Made by a program: the position numbers and the translations under genes
Notes under the pieces: model-generated
Told to the model about the DNA's origin: nothing
The model's input: only the letters and a program-made list of their open reading frames with translations
Databases searched by the model: none
Origin: Zygaena filipendulae
Lineage: Eukaryota > Arthropoda > Insecta > Lepidoptera > Zygaenidae
Direction: 5' to 3'
DNA: 64,000 nt
Assembly: GCA_907165275.2 (NCBI GenBank)
Contig: OU015660.1
Location: 8,682,501 to 8,746,500 of the forward strand
In this document: piece by piece, positions 1-12,125 of the stretch
Layout: each line of letters begins with the position of its first letter
How positions within the stretch are numbered: the first letter of the stretch is position 1

Positions 1-2399
1 AATTAATCTTATATATAGGTACCTACTATATTTTTAAAATTGTATTTTCTATAGTTTACAATGAGTATGTTTACTATTAATGATTCAAGACAATTACGAC
101 CAGCTTTGTGAGACTTTTAATAATGGTTTCTAAATTATAGAAGAAATTTTTTGTTTGATTATAGTTATCTTTTGTATTAAATTCAGTATTATGTCGTGTT
201 TTATGTTTTCTTTATATTCATTCAATAACTTGTCATGACAACTGCGAGTGTGTTTATGTATGTATCTATTTACAAATAATAATCTGTCACTTTTTTGGTG
301 AATATTAGAATACAGGGCATGCAAATGACACAAAGAGCATACGTATTTCTTTGTTACTTCGTAAGTGGGACATTTGCAACACATTTAAAGACAATACTCG
401 TCAATTATTGAATTTGTGCCGTTGCTAACTTAAGCGTTCAAACTAGGGAATAACCGTTTCATTTAACTGTACTTTTTTTGTTCATTAGTATATTTGTCTT
501 TGTTATATTAAGATAGCATTTGAACTTTGCGTCACCAGCACCACTGATTCTGAAAATGTTTTTCTTTACTAGAATTAAGTAGGTAGGTACTATAGGTTAA
601 AAATATTATTCAGATAATTTATAGTATACTAAGTTATTTGTCTGTTATCTAAGTAGGTAGGTAGTTGTTTTCAGAAGTTTGCTAAAAATGATAAATTACT
701 TCAGTTTTACTTTAACTACACCAGCAGTAAACTGATTGCAATTATGTGGAAGCAAAAAATAAATAAATTTACGCAATATGTGCAACGTTATTTTTATCGC
801 TATTTTAGTATATTTAACTAACATTCTAATTTTTTTATTCGATTGTGAAACGAGGAGTAGGTATTGATGTAATCTCGTGTGAATGAGTCTAATGCAGAAA
901 CGAAGGTCTATCTTATATTACATTGATACATTGCGATTCTATGTGCCATTATAAATTCAAAAGCTGTCGCTTATTTATTCAACCTGTTCATGTTTGTTCG
1001 ACTGATTTGGACCGAAGTCACACCCATCGGCCTACGCGAAGACAGCGCAACTCGAGCGCGACTGATCGCAAACGAGAGGCGTTGCTTTTTAGTTGTTTGC
1101 TGTCCGTGCAGTGTCCTCAAACAAATTACTTTCACTATGCTAATTAATTACTTCAGTGTCGGTCAACTGTTTAGAGATTATAACACAACATTTTACAGCT
1201 ATGGCTGTATATCTTAGCCAAGATGACAGTAGCGTAAAACCGTCCAATCAAAAGTCCAGTTTTGCGTGACCACGTGATATAACAATCCGCTCCTATGTTT
1301 TCTATATATCTGTTACGATTATAGACTGTCAACTTGGCTGAGGGATCTGCGATTTAGTAAGTCAATACAATTTTGTGCAACCTGAGGATCTTTTCTATCT
1401 AAATTTAAATATGGTCAAGACTTAAGATGGATTAAAAATTATTATCTAAATATTTCTGCATAATTTCTAATGAGTCACACAATGGACTGGTTCTCACACC
1501 CACCGTTTTTAACCCACGCACTTTCAGTATGCTCTGGCTATATTTGACATCAATTTAAGCGAGGGTGCCGTGTTTTGCTTATAGTTGTTATATATAGGTA
1601 TGTTCAGTTGCATAAGCTAATCATAAAACGCTTTCAATCTTTATTACAAAGCTCTGTTACAAAGTAACTTTTAAAGTGAATAAATTAATTAAAGTTGAAT
1701 TTATAGTTATGTGAAACATACTGTAGGTAGGCAATTATTTTAGACTAATATCAACTACAACATTAATATTATAATCGTTGTAACGGTATTAGACTTATTA
1801 TAATAATAAACTATAATTTTATGATTAATAAATATGTCAATTTCTTGAGCCTCCGTTCTTTTAGTTCATTTCGGCTGCTCTACGGAAAAACAAAGCAACT
1901 GTCGTTTTTTTTGAAACAATTTTTTTTTGTATTTTCACCACTTTTCACGCATAACGGACATTGATAGAATACAACCATCAAAAAGGCTTTAGTCTTAGTG
2001 AAATTTAAATTAAGAAAATCATTAAACTATGAAAGATTTGTTTTAAATAAAGCGATTTCCGATTTTTTGCCCCTTCTGTAAAATTTATTCAGCTGCAATT
2101 ACTTTGTTTTACCGTAAGGCAGCCGCTTCAATTAGGCTACTTTTGTACGTTTCTAAATCGATGATATAAATATCAAGTGAACCGCGAGTCCGTGACTTAT
2201 TTATTGTCGATCTGATTGCATTAATTGTGTTCCATATAAAGTGTGAATATATTGCTCTTGTATTGAATTACGCTGCGCATCTATTTTGTTTGTTTTGCTA
2301 ATCGAATCAATGAAACAATGCGGCATCGACCCCAAAACAAATATTTAATTGGTATTGCTAATTGCTGAGTCGGTCCTATTGTTTTGTGTTGGTGATTCT
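1..2399. other. Upstream AT-rich DNA, no gene recognised
   Basis: Holds scattered short open frames without ATG context or homology. A moderately GC-rich patch at about 980-1130 stands out from its surroundings but shows no supported exon. One interspersed repeat copy at 1227-1360 is listed separately. Confidence 0.5.
1227..1360 (+). repeat. Interspersed ~130-bp repeat (copy 1 of 3)
   Basis: Shares CGTCCAATCAAAAGT, a central GACTACGTGAT-like stretch, TTTTCTAT and TTGTCAACT(T/C)GGCT in the same order with 58770-58870 and, more diverged, with 51950-52090. Origin not recognised. Confidence 0.5.
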
Positions 2400-2574
2400 C
2401 TCACACAATTGCTATTGTCGGACGGACAATGTTGGGAGTACTCGGGAGACGACCTTACCAGTGTAGGTCCGTGATGCAAGTTTCAGTGGAGGTTTTGTTG
2501 ATTCTCAGTATTGAGGAAACAATTCGGTCATACGCGGTACGTTAGCTCGAGATAAAGTTGAGCGTTTATCGTAG
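2400..2574 (+). other. Candidate 5' non-coding exon (Cad99C leader?)
   Basis: Relatively GC-rich patch ending TATCGTAG before a donor GTAAGA at 2575. The left edge is arbitrary. Two TCAGT initiator-like pentamers lie at 2483 and 2505. It contains a 37-codon open frame (ATG at 2429) ending before the donor, which could be an upstream ORF. Assignment to Cad99C is inferred from strand and from the acceptor just upstream of the Cad99C start codon. Confidence 0.35.
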
Positions 2575-2634
2575 GTAAGAGATTTTTTTGTTCTTCTTGT
2601 CGCAGTTATTAATTGAGTTTTTTCTTTCTTACAG

Positions 2635-2700
2635 ATGGACAAATAGAATACCTGGATGGTTTGAGGGATGTCATCATTACAAAGGAATAAAACTTGCTGC
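2635..2700 (+). other. Candidate second 5' non-coding exon
   Basis: A 66-nt segment bounded by a strong acceptor (TTTTTTCTTTCTTACAG ending 2634) and a perfect donor GTAAGT at 2701. The preceding 60-nt interval has the make-up of a short intron: GTAAGA start, ATTAAT branch-like site, long pyrimidine tract. Stops in the frame of its only early ATG (M-D-K-stop), so it is likely untranslated. Confidence 0.4.
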
Positions 2701-3087
2701 GTAAGTGCCCAAATGTTTTTTTTTTCTTTTTACAACAACTGCTATTGATATTTAAAAATTATATTGAAAGGATAAAAAAATTTGAACACAACAAGTTTTA
2801 TCTACCTGAATATATTCATGACTATTATACTTAATATCTTATTTGTGATAAAACCACACGTATATGTGATAATAATTTACATAAGCACAAGCACAATGTC
2901 CGATAGGTAACTGTAAATATTTGTTTTTTTCTGTATCTAAAAAAAATTACTGCTTATTCATTAATAAAACTTAAAACTAGTTTTGGTTTAAGGATCTACA
3001 AATAAAATATTTTACTATAGTGTAACTTATAAATATACCTACAACTCTTTTATTAGTTATAGTAGGTAAACATGAAAGTATAAAAAT

Positions 3088-3296
3088 ACCTACTTATATT
3101 ATAAATGCGAAAGTAACTCTGTTTGTCTATCTGTGTCTGTCCGTTACGCTTTCACGCCTTAACGGCTCAACCGATCATTATGAAATTTTGCATACACTTT
3201 TCCAGGGGTACAAAGAAGGACATAGGATACTTTTTATCCCGGAATTCCTGCGGGATCTCCGAAATTTTTGCGGGTGAAACCGCGGGGAACAGCTAG
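3088..3296 (+). mobile_element. Lep1-like Helitron-type element
   Basis: Starts TACTTATATTATAAATGCGAAAG and carries the family's internal 'cgctttcacgccttaacggc', 'cataggatactttttatcccgg' and 'gtgaaaccgcgggg' blocks, ending CAGCTAG. Lacks coding capacity. The CTAG 3' end fits the CTRR end of Helitrons; naming it Lep1-like is from knowledge of lepidopteran repeats. Confidence 0.65.
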
Positions 3297-3705
3297 CATT
3301 AAAGATGTAGATATTTATCCTTAAAACTATGCGGATAGCTGTGAAATAAAAGTTATCTGCTACCTTTTACGACGTCTGTCAGCGATAAATACTTCGATTA
3401 AATCTATTTTAAAGATATTTAAGCTGTAGCCATCAAGCTGCCATTATTGCCTACATTACACTGTGAATAAATTGAAATAATTTAATCATTACTGGGTCGT
3501 AAAACAACTGTAACACTGGCTTGTATTCAAACTGGCTTTCATGAAACGTAATCGGTTTCCGTAAAATAAAACAAAAGTATAAGTGGAAATACAAGTGGTT
3601 GTGTCTGTAATTTAAGTAGCTAATAGCTATTAATGATTAAAAATAAACAGTCCAAAATGACAGACACCGTTTCCGTGTACCGGCTTAAGGCCTTTTTATA
3701 TTTAA

Positions 3706-3927
3706 CTAGGTGTTCCCCGCGGTTTCACCCACGTTAATTTCGGAGTTTCCGTGGGAATGCCGGCACGAAAAGTACTCTATGTCCTTCTTTGTACTCCTGA
3801 CAATGTGTACCTATGCAAAATTTGATGATGATCGATTCAGCCGTTAAGGCGTGAAAGTGTTAACGTAAATAAACAGACAGATAGACAAACAGACAGAATT
3901 ACTTCCGCATTTATAATATTACTAGGG
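3706..3927 (-). mobile_element. Lep1-like Helitron-type element
   Basis: Minus-strand copy: CTAGGTGTTCCCCGCGG at its 3' end and the TTATAATATTAC(T)AG start block at the other. Confidence 0.6.
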
Positions 3928-3946
3928 ATTATATACTTGTAATAGC

Positions 3947-4035
3947 TGTTCCCCTCGGTTTCACCCGTGTGAACTTCGGTAATTTCGGTGTTCCCACAGG
4001 AACTCTCCGATCCAGGAAAAACATTTCCCATCTCA
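3947..4035 (-). mobile_element. Partial Lep1-like element
   Basis: Fragment of only the 3' part (agctgttccc, cggtttcaccc, ttcccacaggaactc), immediately after the previous copy. Confidence 0.5.
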
Positions 4036-5111
4036 CTCTTGGATACTGAAGGCTTTCTATCAGTTATATAATTGACTTAACAGTGTCAGATATTATCTTC
4101 TACATAATAACTTACAAATTTTACCGCTTTTTAATATTAGTGAAATTATAGTAACCCAAAGACAGAATACACATCACTTCAGACTTCTAAAACTTTAATA
4201 GAGTAGGCAAAGTTGAGCAATTAAAGTGCTGCAGCTGACTTCTAAAACTTTAATACAATAGGCAACGTTGAGCAATCAAAAAGAAGCTAAGTAAGTATTT
4301 ATTAAAAATAAGAGTTTATATCTTCGAAAATATTTCAATCCAATATGTCAAATAGGAAATATAACTTAAATAATACAACATATACGGTATTTTATATACC
4401 TACCTTACAAAATACAAAAAAGTTTCATTGAAGCTCGATTGCGAAAGTCGCAAAGTTCGGCAATCCTTATTAAAAACGAATAAGTTATTTCTTTAAAGCT
4501 TTTTCATTTAGTTTCAACACTGTAGATCAGATATCTAGATACGGCTGCACGAAATAACGAAACTTAAATAGGTACCTATAGTAGGCCGCTATCTACCTGC
4601 CACCTACTATTTTGGACTCCAAACTTACACGGACGTACAGTCAGCAACAGAAATATTTTTAAACACTCTTAACAACCATTGAATCATCATAAAGCAATAT
4701 TAATAAAGTTCAATGAAAATTTTAAAACCGTGATACTCAATAGGCGTAACAAGTCAAATACAGGGAGATATTATAAGCTTAAAAAAATGTTATGTTTCGT
4801 TATTAATGAAATTCGTTATTATTTAAATATATTAAAATTACTTATCAATTTATTTAAAGGTACCGTTAACTCTCTAAATATTATGTAGTACCCACTAACC
4901 TACTTATTTAAATACAATTAATAGACATTTATTTAAATGTCTATTAATAGTTATGGTATAATTTGAATATGGAAGTAATAACTAACATGTAAGCAACTCA
5001 CAAAACGAATAACAAACCACTTTTCGTTTTCCATGGAATATTAATTTTAAACATCTTGGATTAGGTATAACTGATTTTGTATGGGTTTACAAAATCTATT
5101 TTAAAATAAAA

Positions 5112-5318
5112 CTAGCTATGCCTCGCGGTTTCACCCGCGGTAATTTCGGAGTTCCCGCGGGAATTTCGGGATAAAAAGTATCCTATGTCCCCCTGACCTG
5201 GTATGTTCTCTGTACCCCTGATAACGTGCATGCCAAATTTCATCCAAATCCGTTCAGCCGTTTTTGCGTGATTAAGTAACAAAAATCCACACTTTCACAT
5301 TTATAATATTAGTAGGAT
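5112..5318 (-). mobile_element. Lep1-like Helitron-type element
   Basis: Full-length-looking minus copy from CTAGCTATGCC to TTATAATATTAGTAGGA. Confidence 0.65.
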
Positions 5319-5439
5319 TAGGTATATTATGTATAGATGACCAGCATTTTTTTTTAATGTCTCGAGTTCCAGATAGAATTCCGAAAAAATCGAAACATGA
5401 GTACCTAAGTTAGACCCTTAGTAATACAACAAAAAAAAA

Positions 5440-5560
5440 CGCATTCAATTTGGTGCAGCAGTTTTTGCGTAGCATGAATACAAACATACAGACAGACAGA
5501 CAGACGGACAAAAATTCTAAAAACGGTATTTTTGGCTTCTATATCACTCATAGAGTCGCC
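5440..5560. repeat. Repeat fragment with (GACA)n run
   Basis: Contains 'ggtgcagcagtttttgcgtagcatgaatacaaacatacagacagacagacagacgga', the 5' part of a transposable element family related to the Helitron-like set. Confidence 0.35.
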
Positions 5561-8500
5561 TAAATTTATTTTTTCTTATTTATCTCTCATGTACAGATAG
5601 ACGGCCCTATTTACGTTAGGATGACGTCACCTTCGTTGCCCTATCGAGCTTACTATACGACGGCGAAAGTGCTTCGTGCTGCCTACTAACGTTTTACTGC
5701 GTGATCGAATAGTAGACTCGATACGTTTACGTTACGAATACTTTATATGTTCGTGCTAGGCGTACTGTTACAATTTTATTATATGTATAGATACATAGTT
5801 ATAGACTTAACTGTTTCCCCGCGGTTACACATGCGGAAATGTCGGAACTGCTGTGGGAACTCTAAGTACCTATCCTATGCTACTCGGGGATAGGTACTGT
5901 AAATTGCTATCAGTGAAAGAACTTGTAAAATCTCTTAAGTACATCCAAACCTTTTTATTGAGGCTCTCTTTGGTAGCATTGATGTATCATGAGTTTGAAT
6001 AAGTCCCTCGTTTAACCTGCCAGTTGTATAGTGTAGATATATATATATAAATTATTATACAAACTTGCGAAGGAAACACGTCCACCTGCTGCTATATCCG
6101 TATAGGTGGGCTGCTTCGGCGCACACGACGGGTGGCGCGCTCTTCTGCCGGTCTGTGTGAAAAATGGTTTGGGAATGCGCCTGAGTCTGTTATTAAGACA
6201 TCGCGTTTTTATATCATGCACTTGTTGTTCAAACGCAGAAGTGTGCATTTTTATTTAAAAAAAAAAAACAGTCAGTCAATAATAAAAACAAAAAAAAAGG
6301 TATTTTCCTGTTTTGAAAAAGAATATTGCTCTCTCAAAACCCCAAAATAAAGTGACTCTTTGCAAATGGCATAATGTTAAGATATTATATTGAAAATTAA
6401 ATACATGCATGGAATTGTTTATGTAATGAAACTGTAGACTTACCTACTGTTGAAAAAAGATAGGTATTAGACATGTAAAGGTCAATATTTACAACTTTAA
6501 AGTTTCCTTCTCCGTTAAACTGTAAATTTTTATTATGATTTAATGACATTGTTTATTTACAAAACAGAGGGTCCTCATAACAAGTTAAACCGTTGTTTAC
6601 CTAGTACCTACTATTATAGTAAACGTTAAGATTAGCAATGGTATTGAATGAATGTACATCATTCAATAGCCGTGAAATCACAATTAGAATCATCTGCACA
6701 ATTTATTATACGCGAAATAAGGTAAAAGTCTTCAAAAACTTGGAGCCGAAATGCCACCTAGGTTTAAGGGCCCCTTGGAAATGCACTTCGACGTCACTTC
6801 ACCAGTACTGCCCTAGTAAATCTTCTAGTCTAACCCGCTTTTAACAATCGTTTGATCTGTACTGCTTTACAAAAGATAAAAGTCATGATAAAAAACCAAA
6901 GTTGTGTTGCTTGTCAAAAGGAATCGCAGTTTTGAGGATTCTTAACTCAAATTAGAAAATATAAAATTAGAAACCAACTTAGAATCGTCACAAGTGGGTA
7001 TAGACAAATTGTCATAATTAATAATATATACACCTATTGAAAAAAAAATTATACACAAATCAATTTAAGTTTAATAATGAATTTATATGCAAATAAGTTA
7101 AGATAAAAAGTGGCCTCGGTTCGCTCGTTAAAATTGTTTACGTGTACCTAACAAGGTAACGCAATCTTGGAGACTTTCTCACGACGCGACGGCAAGAGCA
7201 GCTGAAAATTAAATAGAATAGGCGATGCGATTTAATACTATTCAGTTAAAATAAACTTAATCGTTACCCATGGGGAACAATAAACGAGAAAAGTATGAGA
7301 TACGTAACATATCAAACGCCTGTTAAACTGGTTACGGCCGTAAATAGAACAATTTTACATTAATAACACCACATTGGATAATGAAAAAGATTTACAGCTA
7401 GAACATAAAAACGTCTCGTAACTCCACAAAGCTTTAAGCCGCACCCAATGCAAATAATATTTTTTGTCAACACAGGTGTACGTATGTATTTTGAGGTCGA
7501 TGGTTTTAGCACTGTTACATGGCTCATATAGTAGACACACCCACGTAGCTTTCTACGGAAAGCTCAAACAGATAATACCTACACGTGTACAGAAGTAAAT
7601 GTACCTGTCAGACGTTAATAACGTTGCTAATGAAGCCGTTAATGTTGAAACGAACAATACTGTATCATTTATAATGTTCTTATATGAAGAATGTATTACA
7701 TTACAGCATTACAATTAATTACTCTTGATATCATTTCCGAGGGCTCTGGTTTAAAGTCATTTTGTTTAAGGGAGATAGATAGTATATTTAAAACAGTGAT
7801 GTAGATAAATGAGGTTATTACTGTGAATATAATAATCAACGGATTGTATAAAATTATTTACTCTTCGTATATTATTGTTATACCTTTAAATTTTCTGCCA
7901 GTTGATTTTTAACAAGACACTTCGGCGTCTGCAGGGCAATTATGTAACTTTTGTTGCTATCATATTTCAGTTTCAATCAGAAAAATAGAGGTTTTGTGTT
8001 TGATTAATTATGTTTAGGCAGCTTCAACTTTTGAAGTATGTTTATTTTGGTTGATTGCTAGATATTGTAGGTGTCAAAACGTACATATTGTAATCGCAAA
8101 ACCGCCATGTTTTTGATTGCAACCGAAAAATGATAGAAACAAAAGTTACATAATGTTGAAACTTCCGTAAAATGGTTCGACTGTACGGACACACAAACAT
8201 TAAAATGTGCTAACTGTTTAGAGAAAGGAAAGTAAATTTTGATATTAAACCTCATAATGTTTCTGAACGATGTCAAAATGTGTTAAAAACTAATTTATGT
8301 AAATTTGTAATATTATTTTATGGATCTCATACATTTCTTTTCAAACCGTTGCGTTTTCAAAACCAAATTACTTCATAACTAAGTATTGTTATTATTTGCT
8401 TTGAAGTTCATATCATTTTCTACAGTCAATTTAAGTAACTGTTACGTAGCTTGTTAACATTTTATTGATTTAGTTTAGAACACATAATTCATATGATGTT

Positions 8501-9481
8501 GAAGCATAAATTTCATATGTATGAATTGTTGTTATTCGATTAATCGCCATATTATTTATAGGACCGCTTTCGACTACAAAGAAAACAAAACAAAGTATGA
8601 ACATTCCCTTAGCAAAGAAGCTTGAGCGAGGTAGGTAGGTACTTTATTTCTAGACTCTGTCTTCTCGAGAAAGGATGGCTAATCGATAAAATCATCAGTT
8701 GGAGCTATTTGAAAGGTTCCTATTCGCGTAGGAGCACACGACAAAACAGTGGAACAATAAATTACCGATCCAGACGAGATAATGGATAAATATGACTTGC
8801 AAGTTGCAACTACAATATTCTATAAAATATATTTGAAAAAAAAAAAACCTCTAATAAGCATTAAAGTTCTAAGCATTTGCTATTATCTAACGCCACCTAT
8901 TATATATTTCATTTTAAACAAAATTTGTATGCAGTTATAAACATGATGATAATATGCTATAGGTACTAATCAATAAATCAATAAGCCACCATATTTTTTG
9001 GGCAAACTTTTATATTAGTTTCGATTTTATGGATTGTTTATAAGCTCATTAAAATGTGATATTGCTTTCGCGAAACATCTGACATCCAATAGATGGTATT
9101 AACATTAATGAAGTCTTCCGCATTTATACCTACTCGTATTTATTTTACATTTCAAACTAACGTTATATTTTACTATTCAGCCGATAAAGTCAGACATTAT
9201 CAAGATCCAAACTGGTTCTAGCGAATTATGCATTGCTTGAAATCTGGTCTTCTTCTAAATAATTTACGATTCCGCTTTCTCAAGCTTATATCTGTACGAT
9301 TTGTAGACCCTTTTGTCATTATAAATTATTGGACCTGTTTTGTGACCTCTTATAGATTTATCCGCTTTACATAGTATCTATAAATATCGAGTCAATTGAC
9401 ATCTTAATTTATATATATGTTTTAATAGTTATATATATAAATTAATAGTATTTTTTGTAATATTTTGCAAGATATTATAAT

Positions 9482-9804
9482 GGGCATGTTGACTAATTTT
9501 TATTTTTTAGTCCGTCTTGTAGATTATTAAAAAATATTGGACACGTATTTTTTCTTTTTTTACGTAATCAAAAAATAACGGCGATATATTGAGTTGAAAT
9601 TTCGCGTGACGTCACTATTCTGACAGTTTGTATGGCTGTTTTGCGGTTAGTGACGTCACGACCTCCTCATCCTAAACTTTAATGCGCTTTATCTCTGAAT
9701 ATTTTAATTTATTTAAAAAAGCAAAAAATACGTGTCTATTGTTTTTTTATTTTCTAACTGACGGACTAATTAGAATTTTGATTTTCAAAAGTAGTCAACA
9801 TCCC
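9482..9804 (+). mobile_element. CRE-bearing MITE, subfamily A
   Basis: 323 bp from GGGCATGTTGACTA to TAGTCAACATCCC, i.e. terminal inverted repeats with one gap. Non-coding. Two perfect TGACGTCA octamers at 9607-9614 and 9651-9658 flank a 36-bp centre. Six related copies follow in this window. Confidence 0.75.
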
Positions 9805-10010
9805 TATTATACATAAATTATAGGTACTGTAAATACTGGTCCAAAGGCGTTAAAGTGCGAATGTAGGTACCTAATATTTTTTAATTCATTTTTTTTAAGC
9901 AAATTAAATACCTACCTACGCTTTTAAGGGTTTATAGTGTTCCTGACAAAGGTTCCTGAACTACAATTTAACCATAGTATAGTAAAAAATCCTCCTTTTT
10001 GCAAATTATT

Positions 10011-10336
10011 GGCTATTTGACAAAAAAATAATTAAATCCGTCGTGTAGAATAGTAAAAAATATTGGACACTTATTTTTTCTTTTTTTACCTAATTAAAAA
10101 ACAACGGCGATACATTGAGTTGAAATTTCGCATGACGTCACAACCCGGTGCAGTTTGTATGGGACTTATATCTACTGAATATTGACGTCACGAGTCCCCC
10201 ACCCTAAACTTTGATGCGCTTTATCTATGTTTATTTTCATTAATTTGAAAAAGCAAAAAAACATGTCTATTATATTTTTTATTTTCTAACCGACGAATTA
10301 ATTAGAATTTTGATTTTCATACCCTAGAGAATACCC
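10011..10336 (+). mobile_element. CRE-bearing MITE, subfamily B
   Basis: Same architecture as the copy at 9482 but with a different centre ('caacccggtgcagtttgtatggg') and ends GGCTATTTGAC / ...GAGAATACCC. AATT-type sequence lies on both sides. It matches the minus-strand copy at 54702-55023. Confidence 0.65.
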
Positions 10337-10844
10337 AATTAGGTTACATACCTACTTATAACATAATAGCTATGTAACTTAAATTGTTTTAATGTTATTC
10401 CGCTTGGGAAGCCTTGCCGGCTGCCGCATTCTTTTGCAGTGATATGTGCATAAAATTACAGGACGGTCAAGTTGTAGACAATAATGCCGTATCTGCTACT
10501 CCTGAGCTACCTGTCCCTAGCGGATAATGAGCCAACTAACTGGAGCTTTGTGCTTAGGAATTTCTTACACAACGCAAGTGTTCTAGCTTCAATTTGACAG
10601 CAGTGTTGCTGGCTCTTTATTTTAATAGAGACGCTAATTTTGAAATGTTCGACACATTTTAAAATCTTTATTCTTTTGTTTTGTTGATTTTGTGTAAGGT
10701 ATCTATGTTTTCAGGTATTTTGCAAAGAGTATAGTAATTATACCAAGTATTTTGTGCCGAATTCTGCCAGAACATAGCGTTTGCCTCGTTAGATAATACG
10801 TTGGAGGAATTCTTGTATTCATTAAATCTATTAAAAATAAATCT

Positions 10845-11137
10845 TCAAAATGTATAGATATTATCGCATAACTTCCAAACGACTGCACCAAATTGGATAA
10901 TTTTTTTTGTGTTCCCTATTGTCAGGACAAGGTTTGTATCAAAGAAGTTTAAAAGAAGTTTTGAAGTTCCTACAGAAATTTCGAAACTCACGCGGGTGGA
11001 TCTCCGAAACAGTTGGTCATATTTTGACGGGATTTTCACTGCTAATTAGCTCATGTTATAAAAAGTAAATTAGGCCACTTTGAAATTCCTGCGGGAATTA
11101 CGAAACTCACGCGGGTGAAACCGCGGGGGACAGCTAG
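10845..11137 (+). mobile_element. Helitron-like element, 'ACTCACGCGGG' subfamily
   Basis: Carries two tandem 3' modules ('cgaaactcacgcgggtg') and ends CGCGGGGGACAGCTAG. The interior ('gctaattagctcatgttataaaaagtaa') is shared with 22343-22650, 45519-45640 and 52912-53140. Confidence 0.5.
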
Positions 11138-11313
11138 TGCCATTATAAATACTCCTTTACAGGGTCTCGAAACACTGTCGATAAATAGCGTGGTATATGC
11201 ACTATAGTTATGTAGCATAGCATTCAGAATTTCAAGCTTTTAATTAAAATTCTGCACTGACCGACTGGGAAAGATTGCAAAAATTATAACTTTGTCGAAT
11301 TCCATAAGAAGCT

Positions 11314-11555
11314 TACCGCCGCACTCAGAGTCGACTTTCATGATTACTTAGTTAAGTATAGATTTTGAAAACAAAACTGCCGCAATCAGAAAAGTTTAAT
11401 AAATTAATGTTAATTGGCATTAAACTAATTAAGTTACATCTCATTAAATGCCAATTAACATTAATTTACTGAACGTCTCTGATTGCGCCAGTTTTGTTTT
11501 AAAAATCTATACTTAACTAAGTAATCATTAAAGTCGACTCTGAGTGCGGCGGTTA
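11314..11555. mobile_element. Long palindromic (foldback) MITE
   Basis: Arms beginning ACCGCCGCACTCAGAGTCGA and ending with its inverse at 11530-11553 extend about 110 bp inward, to the loop near 11430-11445. Nearly the whole element can fold on itself. A diverged relative lies at 49130-49315. Confidence 0.7.
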
Positions 11556-11944
11556 ATGTTTAAACAAACATTAATTCGATTAAATCGCATTTGAATTGTT
11601 TCATTTCATTTAGTCCTGTTTTCACTTTGAATACAAGTAGGTATGTAGTTGTGGATAAAATGTTAATAGATTATTTCCTTAGCCAGTGACTATAGAATAT
11701 CTTGAGTAGGCGCATGGGAAATTGTTGCTTTCGCATTTGGTATTTTAAGTTTGTCAGGACAATTGCTGTTTATTTTACCAAGTCAATTCAGGACTTATTA
11801 TTTGTTTACCTATTTTCGTTTTTTTATTAACTATGGTGACACGCCATGTTTTTATTGTAATATTGCACTAAATCAGATTTAAAATCTATAATAAGCTAAT
11901 TGCATCAGTTGCCCCAGAAATATAAATGGTAAAAGACGAGAAAA

Positions 11945-12125
11945 TGAATAGGATAGAATAGAATAGAAAAAAGTTTATTTGATATTATAAACATAAAATA
12001 AGTAGGTACAAGCGTGAGTCTTAAACTAGAATAGTTGATACCAAAATGGCTACCACTCAGCATTATGCCGTGGCACTAAGTTCCACGACGCTGATTTTCA
12101 GTGGCGACCGTAGAAGGGAGATGGC
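11945..12125. repeat. SINE-like repeat with (GAATA)n end
   Basis: Begins with GAATAGAATAGAA pentamers and carries 'cactcagcatta', 'gctgattttcagtggc', in the same order as the copy at 63568-63780. Probably the tail end of a minus-strand SINE. Confidence 0.45.

Noticed and set aside
130..384. 84-codon minus-strand frame with ATG and CxxC-like cysteine pairs
   Set aside because: Single short frame in AT-rich DNA with no recognised domain, promoter or neighbour; not enough to call a gene.
6012..6248. Moderately GC-rich patch with frames on both strands
   Set aside because: No splice sites, domains or repeat match that I can defend.
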